From Alterinioella nitratireducens (lineage in GTDB: Bacteria > Pseudomonadota > Alphaproteobacteria > Rhodobacterales > Rhodobacteraceae): a stretch of DNA of 64,000 bases. The position numbers and the translations under genes are program-made. Numbering within the stretch: the stretch's first letter is position 1; the number at the start of each line of letters is the position of its first letter. The notes below the pieces were generated by a model. The model was not told where the DNA came from, did no database searches, and saw only the letters and a list, made by a program, of their open reading frames with translations. Below are positions 1 through 8,623 of this stretch, one piece after another. The stretch is from contig NZ_JABJVX010000003.1 of assembly GCF_013155465.1 (NCBI RefSeq), forward strand, positions 340,186-404,185, in the 5' to 3' direction.

Positions 1-3
1 GCG

Positions 4-654
4 ATGAAGGAAGAGGCGCTTCCCGGCGACGGCACGCTGACGCAATCGGGGTTTGCGGCGGCGGGCCGGGGCAAGGTGCTGCTCCTGGCCTGCGGCGCGC
101 TGGCACATGAAATCGTGGCGCTGAAACGGTTGAACGGATGGGACCATATCGACCTTCACTGCCTGCCCGCGATCCTGCATAACAGCCCCGAGAAAATCCC
201 CGACGCGGTCGGGGCGGCGGTCGAAAAGCATCGCGACGGCTATGACGAGGTGTTCGTCGTCTACGCCGATTGCGGCACTGGCGGGTTGCTTCAGGCGCGC
301 TGCGAAGACCTCGGCGTGCAGATGATGCGCGGGCCCCATTGCTATTCCTTCTTCGAGGGCAATGACGCCTTCGCCGCGCATGACGATGAGATCACCGCCT
401 TCTACCTGACCGATTTCCTTGTCCGCCAGTTCGACGCCTTCGTCACCCGCCCCCTGGGCCTCGACCGCCACCCGGAGCTGCGCGACATGTATTTCGGCAA
501 TTACACGAAACTGGTCTACCAGGCGCAGGTAAACGATCCGAAATTGATTGAAAAGGCAAAGGCTTGCGCGGCGTTCTTAAAGCTCGATTTCGAGCTGCGC
601 CGCACCGGATACGGCGATCTGGAAACCGAGCTTGGCGCCGTGGCCAACCCGTAG
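4..654 (+). CDS. DUF1638 domain protein
   Basis: The 216-residue product looks like the DUF1638 family, of unproven function; members are often found beside corrinoid-dependent methyltransferase genes. Visible signatures are LLLACGALAHEI (about residues 26-37), YADCGTGGLL (88-97) and RGPHCYSFFEG (109-119), giving cysteines at 30, 53, 90, 100 and 113 that could bind metal or a cofactor. The ATG lies at the window edge and the conserved part begins only near residue 24, so the true start could be outside the window or further in. No methyltransferase gene is visible here, so the pathway remains open. Confidence 0.7.
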   Translation: MKEEALPGDGTLTQSGFAAAGRGKVLLLACGALAHEIVALKRLNGWDHIDLHCLPAILHNSPEKIPDAVGAAVEKHRDGYDEVFVVYADCGTGGLLQARCEDLGVQMMRGPHCYSFFEGNDAFAAHDDEITAFYLTDFLVRQFDAFVTRPLGLDRHPELRDMYFGNYTKLVYQAQVNDPKLIEKAKACAAFLKLDFELRRTGYGDLETELGAVANP

Positions 655-674
655 GGTGCGCGTCAACGCACCGC

Positions 675-1103
675 TCACGCCGCCGCCGCTTCGCCCGCCA
701 GGAACCGGATCCGCTCCACCATCGCGCGCAGCCCGTTCGAGCGTTGCGCCGACAGGTGATCGTTGAGCCCGAGCCGCGCCAGTTCACCGCCCGCGTCGAC
801 GCGCAGCACCTCCTCGACCGTCAGCCCGTTATAGAGTGCGGCCAGCACCGCGATCAGCCCGCGCACGATCATCGCATCGCTTTCGCCCCGGAAATGGAAC
901 TCGGCCCCGCGCCCCGCGCCCTCGATCTGCGGCAACAGCCAGACCTGCGAGGCGCAGCCATCGACCTTGGTGGCGGGCACGCGAAACGCCTCGTCCAGCG
1001 GTTCCATCGCGCGGCCCAACTCGATCACATGGCGATAGCGGTCTTCCCAGTCGTCGAGAAACTCGAACGTCTCCGCGATCTCTTCAAAGGCGTCGGTTGC
1101 CAT
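675..1103 (-). CDS. sufE: SufE-family cysteine desulfurase activator
   Basis: The 142-residue product is of SufE length and carries the diagnostic KVDGCASQVW segment, with the sulfur-accepting cysteine at residue 50. SufE takes persulfide sulfur from a SufS-type desulfurase and passes it to the Fe-S scaffold in the cytoplasm. The gene is convergent with the upstream DUF1638 gene and 20 bp from it. No other suf gene is in the window, so it is a detached member of the pathway. A CsdE-type role is the alternative. Confidence 0.9.
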   Translation of the reverse strand: MATDAFEEIAETFEFLDDWEDRYRHVIELGRAMEPLDEAFRVPATKVDGCASQVWLLPQIEGAGRGAEFHFRGESDAMIVRGLIAVLAALYNGLTVEEVLRVDAGGELARLGLNDHLSAQRSNGLRAMVERIRFLAGEAAAA

Positions 1104-1220
1104 TCATCCCTCCTGGTCGGTCGGCATTTAGGTATGTGCCAAACCGGCAAAGGTCCAGAGGCGCTTTTCAACACGCAAAGGATGCGCTAGGCAGAAGCAG
1201 CTTACGCGAGGGACCCCGCC

Positions 1221-1670
1221 ATGACATTTCGCCTGTTGATCACCTTCGTCCTTGTGCTCGGCCTCACGGGATGCGCCACGCGCTGGAACCCGATGAACTG
1301 GTTCGGCGGCGACCGCGAGGAACGCATCGAGGTGACGGCGGATGAGGTCGAGACCGATCCGCGCGGCCTGGTGACCGAGATCGTCAGCCTGTCCGTCGTG
1401 CCCAACCCCGGCGGCGCGGTGATCAGCGCCATGGGCCTGCCGCCCCGGCAAGGCTATTGGGAGGCCGACCTTGTGGAAGTGTCCCGCGAAGGTGGTGAGA
1501 TGGTCTTTGAATTCCGCGTCTTTCAGCCGCTCGATCCCAACACCCGCGTCTCCACACAACGCTCGCGCGAGGTGCTGGCGGGCACCGCGCTCAATCGCTT
1601 CGATCTTGCGGGCATCCGCTCGATCACCGTGATCGGGCAGCAGAACCGCCGCACGGTCAGCCGCCAGTAA
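1221..1670 (+). CDS. putative lipoprotein
   Basis: The 149-residue product starts with a short hydrophobic signal (residues 4-15) ending in LTGC, a lipobox with acceptor cysteine 18, so it should be a membrane-anchored lipoprotein. The mature part, 'VSLSVVPNPGGAVISAMG' then a beta-rich stretch with 'VSTQRSREV', recalls small conserved alphaproteobacterial lipoproteins, but I do not recognise a functional family. It stands alone, convergent with the RNase D gene only 7 bp away. Confidence 0.75.
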   Translation: MTFRLLITFVLVLGLTGCATRWNPMNWFGGDREERIEVTADEVETDPRGLVTEIVSLSVVPNPGGAVISAMGLPPRQGYWEADLVEVSREGGEMVFEFRVFQPLDPNTRVSTQRSREVLAGTALNRFDLAGIRSITVIGQQNRRTVSRQ

Positions 1671-1677
1671 CCCCTGA

Positions 1678-2838
1678 TCAGACCGGGATGATCTTGACCT
1701 GTTGGCCCTTGGCCGACAGCGCGATCTCGCCCTCGCAAAGCCGCAATGCGTCCTCGCCGAACACCTGCCCACGCCAGCCATGCGCCCACAGCCCGTCGCG
1801 CGTGCCGCAGGCGATATCGTCCAGATCGGCGGAGGAGGCAATGAGCTTCTGCGCCACGCCCGCCTCCTCGGCCTTGGCCTTGAGGAGCACGCGCAGAAGA
1901 TCGGCCAGCGCCGGGTTCATCTGCGACTTGTCGCGCCCCGCGGGCGCTTTCGGCATGTCCTCGGGCCGGGTCTCCAGCCCGCGCTTGACGGCGGCCAGCA
2001 GCGCCTCGGCGGCATCGCCCTTGCGTCCGTCACGTTGCAGCAGGCGCGATTTGCTCAGATCCTGCACCGATTTCGGCTTGGTCGAGGCCAGCTCCATCAG
2101 CACGTCATCCTTCATGATCCGGTTGCGCGGCACGTTGCGCGCCTGCGCCGTCTCCTCGCGGTATTTCGCAAGCTCGCGCAGGATGGCCAGGAACTTGCCC
2201 GAATTGGTCCGCGTCTTGAGGCGCTTCCAGGCCTCGTCCGGCTCGACCACGTAAGCCTCGCGGTTGGTCAGCGTCTGCAATTCCTCCTCGACCCAGGCGC
2301 GGCGCCCGGTGCGCTCCAGCTCGGCGGCGAGGTATTCGTAGATCTGGCGCAGATGCGTCACATCGGCCAGCGCATAGGTCTTTTGCGCATCGGTCAGCGG
2401 ACGGCGCGACCAGTCGGTAAAGCGCGAGGATTTGTCCAGCGAAGCCTTGGCGATCTTGCGCACCAGCGTCTCATATCCGACCTGTTCGCCAAAGCCGCAG
2501 ACCATCGCCGCGACCTGGGTGTCGAAAAGCGGCTCCGGCAGCACGTCGCCATCGACATGGAAGATCTCCAGATCCTGCCGCGCGGCGTGGAACACCTTGA
2601 CCACATCGCGGTTGCGGAAGAGTTCGAAAAGCGGCTCCAGCGACATGTCATCGGCCAGCGGATCGACCAGCACGGCATCACTGTCATCGGTGCCGGGCAG
2701 GGCCAGTTGCACCAGGCAAAGCTGCGCGAAATAGGTGCGTTCACGCAGGAACTCGGTATCGACGGTGACATAAGGGCATCGCGCGGCGCGGGCGCAGAAC
2801 TCGGCCAGCGCGTCGGTTGTGGTCAGGGTCTTGGGCAC
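1678..2838 (-). CDS. rnd: ribonuclease D
   Basis: This is a 3'-5' exoribonuclease of the DEDDy class that matures the 3' ends of tRNAs and small RNAs. The exonuclease residues are visible: D27 and E29 in VDTEFLRERT, D89 in HAARQDLEIF, and Y155 with D159 in YALADVTHLR; an HRDC-type region follows. I chose the GTG at 2838 (VPKTLTTTDALAEF), which gives 386 residues, the usual length. The reading frame stays open upstream to 3021, but that part runs through an intergenic repeat and does not look like protein. The gene lies downstream of purN, separated by that repeat. Confidence 0.92.
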   Translation of the reverse strand: MPKTLTTTDALAEFCARAARCPYVTVDTEFLRERTYFAQLCLVQLALPGTDDSDAVLVDPLADDMSLEPLFELFRNRDVVKVFHAARQDLEIFHVDGDVLPEPLFDTQVAAMVCGFGEQVGYETLVRKIAKASLDKSSRFTDWSRRPLTDAQKTYALADVTHLRQIYEYLAAELERTGRRAWVEEELQTLTNREAYVVEPDEAWKRLKTRTNSGKFLAILRELAKYREETAQARNVPRNRIMKDDVLMELASTKPKSVQDLSKSRLLQRDGRKGDAAEALLAAVKRGLETRPEDMPKAPAGRDKSQMNPALADLLRVLLKAKAEEAGVAQKLIASSADLDDIACGTRDGLWAHGWRGQVFGEDALRLCEGEIALSAKGQQVKIIPV

Positions 2839-2933
2839 GGGGGTGTCATACCTGTGTGTGTTGGTGTTCTTGGGCCGCTCGGGCCATATCCCCTCATAGG
2901 CCAGCCCCGCCGGAATGAAAAGAGGCGCACCGT

Positions 2934-3095
2934 CCCCTTCTTTGTTCTCCAAATATCCTCGCCGAAGGCATCCGGCCCCGGCCCGTCGCGCGCCGCCCGC
3001 ACTTCTTTCCGAACCTCGCATATATCCATGGCAATGCGCCGTGGCGACGGCCCCGAAGGGGCCCGAGCCGCGGCGCCCCCCGGTCGGCGCGCCCG
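2934..3095. repeat. two-part dispersed intergenic repeat, copy A
   Basis: Module 1 is the AT-richer segment with TTCTTTGTTC (from 2938) and AAATATCC. Module 2 begins at CATGGCAATGCG (3027) and runs into GGGGCCCGAG and a GC-rich dyad. Copy B at 17904 has both modules in the same order and 90 instead of 89 bases apart. It separates purN from rnd, 100 bp upstream of the rnd start. The part between the modules is not conserved. Confidence 0.55.
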
Positions 3096-3109
3096 CGCGT
3101 CGAAACCGC

Positions 3110-3699
3110 CTAAGGCAGGCGCACGACCCGCCTGTCCCCGGCCGCGAACCGCCGCAGCACCGCCGGATAAAGCGCGTGCTCCTGCACCAGCACCCGCGCG
3201 GCCAGTGTTTCGGGGGTATCCCCCGGCAGAACCTTTACCCGCGCCTGGCCCAGGATCGGCCCGTCATCCAGCGCCGCCGTCACCTCGTGCACGGTGCAGC
3301 CATGCTCGGCATCGCCTGCCGCCAGCGCGCGGGCATGGGTGTCGAGCCCGCGATATTTCGGCAGCAGAGAGGGGTGGATATTCAGCATCCGGCCCTGGTA
3401 GCGCGCGGTGAAGCCCCCGGTCAGCACCCGCATGAACCCGGCAAGGCAGAGAATATCCGGTCGCGCCGCGTCCAGCACCCGCGCCAGATCCACCTCGAAG
3501 GCCGCACGGTCGCCCTTGTAAGGCCGGTGATCGACGAAGGCTGTGGGGATGCCCCGCGCCGCCGCTTTCGCCAGCCCGCCCGCATCCGCCGAATTGGCCA
3601 GCACCAGGCAGGGCCGCGCGGGGTGATCGCCTGTCATGCTGTCGGCCAAGGCCACCATGTTCGAGCCGCTGCCCGAAATCAGGATGGCCACCCGCCTGG

Positions 3700-3703
<4 letters not shown>
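3110..3703 (-). CDS. purN: phosphoribosylglycinamide formyltransferase
   Basis: PurN converts GAR to FGAR with 10-formyl-THF in purine synthesis. The 197-residue product has GSGSN (11-15), LAGFMRVL, and the catalytic set N108, H110 ([12 protein letters not shown]) and D146 (ALDDGP), each two residues later than in the E. coli enzyme. The start is GTG at 3703, overlapping the purM stop by 4 bp, so the two genes are translationally coupled. An upstream extension in this frame is only the shadow of purM. Confidence 0.96.
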
Positions 3704-4749
<1,046 letters not shown>

Positions 4750-4825
4750 GGCCCACTCACCCCCCTCGGACAGCCCTTTGCGCCAGCCGTTACACCAGCC
4801 CCCGCGCCCGCACAACCGCCCGGTG

Positions 4826-5665
4826 TCACAGAACCGTGCGCATGTGCCAAAGCTCGGGGAAAAGCTCCACCTCCAGCATCTTCCTGAGGTAGCTGACCCC
4901 GCCGGTGCCGCCGGTGCCGCGCTTGAAGCCGATCACGCGCTCCACCGTGGTGACGTGGTTGAAGCGCCAGCGGCGGAAGTAATCCTCCAGATCGACCAGC
5001 TTCTCGCCCAACTCGTAAAGCGTCCAATGCGCCGTGGTGTCGTGATAGACCCGCGCCCAGAATTGCGTGACGACCTCGTGCGCCGCGTGCGGGCTGTCGG
5101 ACGGGGCGGCCAGCACCTCCTGCGGCAAATCATGCCCGGCCCGCGCCGCGAAGCGCAGCACCGTCTGGTAAAGGTCCGGTTTCGCAAGCTCCGCCTCCAG
5201 CGCCGCCACCGCCTGCGCGTCGTGGGAATGTGCCTTTATCATCGCCCGGTTGCGATTGCCAAGCGCGAACTCGATCAGCCGGTATTGCAGCGACTGGAAG
5301 CCCGAGCTTTGTCCGAGGCTTTCGCGGAACGTGGTGTAGTCGGACGGCGTCATCGTGCGCAGCACGTCCCAGGCATTGTTCAATTGCTCCATGATCCGGC
5401 TGACCCGCGCCAGGCATTTCATCGCCTCGGCGACGTGATCGGCCCCGATGGCATCGCGCGCCGCGCCCAATTCATGCAGCATCAGCTTCATCCACAGCTC
5501 CGAGGTCTGGTGCTGGATGATGAACAGCATCTCGTCCGGCGCGTCCGAGACCGGATGCTGCGCGCCCAGGATCTGGTCGATGCGCAGGTAGTCGCCATAG
5601 GACATGCGGGAAGAGAAATCGGTCTCGGCCCCCTCGCGGGCCGGGTCATAGGGCGGTTTCGTCAT
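4826..5665 (-). CDS. kynA: tryptophan 2,3-dioxygenase
   Basis: This haem enzyme opens the indole ring of L-tryptophan to N-formylkynurenine, the first step of the kynurenine route. The 279-residue product shows [18 protein letters not shown] (H52 in the substrate pocket), [21 protein letters not shown] with the proximal haem histidine, and GVSYLRKM near the end. The start is ATG 5665 (MTKPPYD), the family length; a longer frame to 5764 is non-conserved. No kynU or kynB is adjacent. Confidence 0.95.
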   Translation of the reverse strand: MTKPPYDPAREGAETDFSSRMSYGDYLRIDQILGAQHPVSDAPDEMLFIIQHQTSELWMKLMLHELGAARDAIGADHVAEAMKCLARVSRIMEQLNNAWDVLRTMTPSDYTTFRESLGQSSGFQSLQYRLIEFALGNRNRAMIKAHSHDAQAVAALEAELAKPDLYQTVLRFAARAGHDLPQEVLAAPSDSPHAAHEVVTQFWARVYHDTTAHWTLYELGEKLVDLEDYFRRWRFNHVTTVERVIGFKRGTGGTGGVSYLRKMLEVELFPELWHMRTVL

Positions 5666-5775
5666 GGGCAGCCTCCGGCAGCATCTCGCGCGCCAACTAT
5701 GCGCCTGCATCTGCGCAGCGCAAGAGGGTTGGGACTTGACGCGAAGGCCCCGTCTGTTAGCCATTCCAGCCGGGA

Positions 5776-5852
5776 GGGCCTGTAGCTCAATTGGTTAGAG
5801 CAGAGCGCTCATAACGCTTTGGTTGCGGGTTCAAGTCCTGCCGGGCCTACCA
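5776..5852 (+). tRNA. tRNA with CAT anticodon (Met or lysidine-modified Ile2)
   Basis: A 77-nt cloverleaf with encoded CCA: acceptor 5776-5782, D-stem GCTC/GAGC, anticodon stem GAGCG/CGCTT around the loop CTCATAA (anticodon CAT), and T-stem GCGGG/CCTGC. The first acceptor pair is G1-U72. Pairs C4-G69 and C5-G68 match features used by TilS on tRNA-Ile2 in E. coli, so it may read AUA rather than AUG. It lacks initiator features (no unpaired 1-72, no three G-C anticodon pairs). Confidence 0.93.
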
Positions 5853-5946
5853 CCCCTCCCCGCCTGCCGGATATCGCGGAACTTTCCCCCCGTTTGCCGG
5901 TTACTTTCACATCCAGACGTTCCGATCCGACACCCGGAGAAGTCCG

Positions 5947-6120
5947 ATGTTGCAAGTGAAACTCCTTTGGTTCGCGCTCGGCCAGCTTTCTGCCATGGGG
6001 CAGTGGATGGCCGCGGCCGAATATGCCGGCGATGAGGCGAAGCGGCAGCGCGCGATGGCGCATAAGGCGCTCTACTTCGAGGCCATGGATGCCTTGCTGG
6101 CCTCGCTCATCCGCCGCTAG
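5947..6120 (+). CDS. small hypothetical protein, 57 residues
   Basis: The frame opens with ATG after a GGAGAA ribosome-binding sequence and reads MLQVKLLWFALGQLSAMGQ and on to ALLASLIRR. It looks like one or two amphipathic helices, rich in Ala, Met and Leu. The stop codon overlaps the stop of the opposing histidine kinase gene by a few bases, so the two messages are complementary at their ends. I do not recognise a family. Confidence is moderate because of the good ribosome-binding site and use of a stretch with no other gene. Confidence 0.45.
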   Translation: MLQVKLLWFALGQLSAMGQWMAAAEYAGDEAKRQRAMAHKALYFEAMDALLASLIRR

Positions 6121-7436
6121 CGCGCCAGCACCAGGTCGACGCGCAGACCGCCCAGATCCTCGCTGTCCGACAGGCGCATGGTGCCGCCATGGCCGCGCGC
6201 GATGTCATTGGCGATGGCCAGGCCAAGGCCGACACCGCTGCCGCGATCCTGGTTGCGGGCCTGGTCCAGACGGGCGAAGGGGCGCACCGCCTCGGCGCGG
6301 TCCTCGGGCGCGATGCCCGGCCCGTCATCCTCGATGGTGAAGCGCACCGACCGGTCCATGATCGCCAGGCTCAGCCTTGCCTGGGTGCCATAGCGCAGCG
6401 CGTTGGACAGAAGGTTGCCAAGCGCCCGCCGCACCGCCTGCGGGCGCAACGCGACAACCGGCGCCTTCTCGGGCAGGACCAGCGCCACCTGGCCCCGGCC
6501 AAGCCGCGCCGCATCCCCGCCCGCCTCGCGCGCCAGCGCCAGCAGGTCCACGGGTTCGGGATCGTCCAGCGCATCCGATCGGGCGAAATCCAGGAAGGTG
6601 GTCAGAAGCGCCTCCATCTCGGTCACGTCGCGCATCAGGTCGGCGGCCTCGGGCGCATCCTCCAACATGCTCAGCGCCAGCTTCATCCGGGTCAGCGGGG
6701 TGCGCAGGTCATGGCTGACGCCCGACAGCATCATGGTGCGCTGCTCGATGGCGCGTTCGATCCGGGCGCGCATGTCCAGGAAGGCCCGCCCCGCCGCCCG
6801 CACCTCCAGCGCGCCGGCAGGCTTGTAGGGCTCCATCCGGCCCTTGCCGAACGCCTCCGCCGCACGCGCCAGCCGCCGGATCGGGCGCAATTGGTTGCGC
6901 AGGAAGAGGTAGGCAACGGCGGTCATCAAGATGCCGGTGAAGATCATCAGCACAAAGAGCTGATGCGGGTTCGAGGCCGAGACCCTGCGCCGGTCGATCT
7001 CCAGCACCAGCGGCGCGTCCGGCCCCTCCAGCGACAGGAACACGCGCCGGTCATTGGCGGCCAGGTCGATCCAGCCGATATCGGGCTCCATTGCGTTCAG
7101 GGTCGCGATCACCTCGCGGCCCGAATAGTCGTACCAGCGCCGCCGCGCCTGCGTCTCGCCGACCCAGTCCGGCGCCTCGCGCGCGATCACGCCCATGTCC
7201 AGCCGTCCGGCAATGTCGGCGGCGGCCTGCGGCCCCTCTTCGCTCAGCGTATCGCCGACCAGCCGCAGGTCATGGCCGAGCGCCGAGGTCAGTTGACCCG
7301 TCACACCTTCGAAATGGCGTTGCAGGAATCCGACGGACACGACAAGTTGCAAGGTGACGATGGGCACGATCAGGATCAGCGCGGCCCGCCCATAGAGCCC
7401 GCGCGGCAGCGCCTGTTTGATCAAGTCCCATCCCAT
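6117..7436 (-). CDS. EnvZ-like sensor histidine kinase
   Basis: The 439-residue membrane kinase has TM1 at about 17-36, a periplasmic sensor of some 120 residues, TM2 at about 158-179, a HAMP linker (PIRRLARAAEAFGKG), the H-box SGVSHDLRTPLTR with phospho-acceptor H242, N-box NLLSNALRYG (341-350) and G-boxes DDGPGIAP and GSGVGLGLAIAN. The H-box and the domain plan resemble EnvZ/RegB-type osmosensing kinases. No response regulator is next to it, so its partner is unknown. The start is ATG 7436; the longer frame overlaps the divergent gene. Confidence 0.9.
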   Translation of the reverse strand: MGWDLIKQALPRGLYGRAALILIVPIVTLQLVVSVGFLQRHFEGVTGQLTSALGHDLRLVGDTLSEEGPQAAADIAGRLDMGVIAREAPDWVGETQARRRWYDYSGREVIATLNAMEPDIGWIDLAANDRRVFLSLEGPDAPLVLEIDRRRVSASNPHQLFVLMIFTGILMTAVAYLFLRNQLRPIRRLARAAEAFGKGRMEPYKPAGALEVRAAGRAFLDMRARIERAIEQRTMMLSGVSHDLRTPLTRMKLALSMLEDAPEAADLMRDVTEMEALLTTFLDFARSDALDDPEPVDLLALAREAGGDAARLGRGQVALVLPEKAPVVALRPQAVRRALGNLLSNALRYGTQARLSLAIMDRSVRFTIEDDGPGIAPEDRAEAVRPFARLDQARNQDRGSGVGLGLAIANDIARGHGGTMRLSDSEDLGGLRVDLVLAR

Positions 7437-7477
7437 GGCCCCATCTAACCCCGCGCAAGACCGAGAGGAAAGAGCCC

Positions 7478-8356
7478 ATGACCGCCCTGCCCCTTGCCCC
7501 CGGCCTGCGCCGCCTGACCGCGCCCAACCCCTCGCCGATGACGGCGGAGGGGACCAACACATTTCTCATCGGCGACACCGACATCGCCGTGATCGACCCC
7601 GGCCCCGCCTCGGATCCGCATCTGCGGGCGATCCTGGAGGCGCTCACCCAAGGCCAGCGCATCAGCCATATCCTGGTGACTCATTCGCATCTCGATCACT
7701 CGCCCCTCGCGCGCCCGCTGGCCCACGAAACCGGTGCCTTGGTGCTGGCGGCAGGCCCCAGCGACTGGGGCCGCTCGGCCGCGATGCAGGCGCTGGCCAA
7801 TGACGGCCTGATCGGCGGCGGTGAAGGGGTCGACGCGGCCTTCGCGCCCGATGCGCAGCTTGCCGATGGCGCGGCGGTCGAAGGCGACGGCTGGCGCATC
7901 ACCGCGCTGCACACGCCCGGCCACATGGCCAATCACCTCAGCTTTGCCTGGGGGGATGCGCTTTTCTGCGGCGACCTGGTGATGGGCTGGTCCACCTCGC
8001 TCATCTCGCCCCCCGATGGTGACCTCACCGCCTTCCGCGCCTCGCTGAGGCGGCTGATGACGCGGGCCGACAGCGTCTATTACCCCGCCCATGGCGACAG
8101 CATCGCGGACCCGCAGGCCCGCTGCGCCGAGCTGCTGGCCCACCGCGCCGGACGCGAGGCGCAGATTCTGGCCGCGCTCGCCCCGGGCCCCGCCACGCCC
8201 GCCACGCTGACGGGGCGCATCTACACCGACATACCCGCCCCGCTTCTGCCGGTGGCCGAACGCAACGTCCTGGCCCATCTCATTGATCTGGTTGAACGAA
8301 ACAAGGTCTCACCCGAGGGCCGCCTCTCCGCCCGCGCCCGCTTTCACCTGAATTGA
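7478..8356 (+). CDS. MBL-fold metallo-hydrolase (LACTB2-like)
   Basis: The 292-residue product has the metallo-beta-lactamase motif THSHLDHSP (H69, H71, D73, H74), LHTPGHMANH, GDLVMGW and YPAHGDSI, all dinuclear-zinc ligands, followed by a C-terminal winged-helix region typical of LACTB2/glyoxalase-II-like members. These act as hydrolases or endoribonucleases; the substrate cannot be told from sequence. It is divergent from the histidine kinase, with 41 bp between the start codons. Confidence 0.87.
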   Translation: MTALPLAPGLRRLTAPNPSPMTAEGTNTFLIGDTDIAVIDPGPASDPHLRAILEALTQGQRISHILVTHSHLDHSPLARPLAHETGALVLAAGPSDWGRSAAMQALANDGLIGGGEGVDAAFAPDAQLADGAAVEGDGWRITALHTPGHMANHLSFAWGDALFCGDLVMGWSTSLISPPDGDLTAFRASLRRLMTRADSVYYPAHGDSIADPQARCAELLAHRAGREAQILAALAPGPATPATLTGRIYTDIPAPLLPVAERNVLAHLIDLVERNKVSPEGRLSARARFHLN

Positions 8357-8426
8357 CCCCTGCCCCGGAATTTTCCGCAAAACCCACTGGACGCGAGGAA
8401 TCCCCCTTGCTATATCGCCCGAGTGT

Positions 8427-8502
8427 TCCGGCGTAGCTCAGCGGTAGAGCAGTTGACTGTTAATCAATTGGTCGTAGGTTCGATCCCTACCGCCGGAGCC
8501 AA
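8427..8502 (+). tRNA. tRNA-Asn (GTT)
   Basis: A 76-nt cloverleaf with encoded CCA: acceptor TCCGGCG/CGCCGGA, anticodon loop CTGTTAA giving GTT, T-stem GTAGG/CCTAC and loop TTCGATC. It stands alone after the MBL-fold gene and is followed by a terminator-like hairpin. Confidence 0.97.
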
Positions 8503-8512
8503 AGATTTCAAG

Positions 8513-8544
8513 GGCTTAGCGTCTTGTCGCTAAGACCTTTTTCA
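8513..8544 (+). terminator. terminator after tRNA-Asn
   Basis: A 7-bp stem CTTAGCG/CGCTAAG with a 6-nt loop is followed by ACCTTTTTC, a typical intrinsic terminator 14 nt after the tRNA 3' end. Confidence 0.7.
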
Positions 8545-8623
8545 TGTCTTGACAGTTCTTCCCGTCCGTCCGATCGGCCGCGCCAGGGTCTCTTCCCGGC
8601 GCGGTTCAAGATGGGAACCAGCC

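Noticed and set aside
2839-3021. N-terminal extension of RNase D
   Set aside because: The extra 61 codons translate the intergenic repeat; the family starts at the GTG at 2838.
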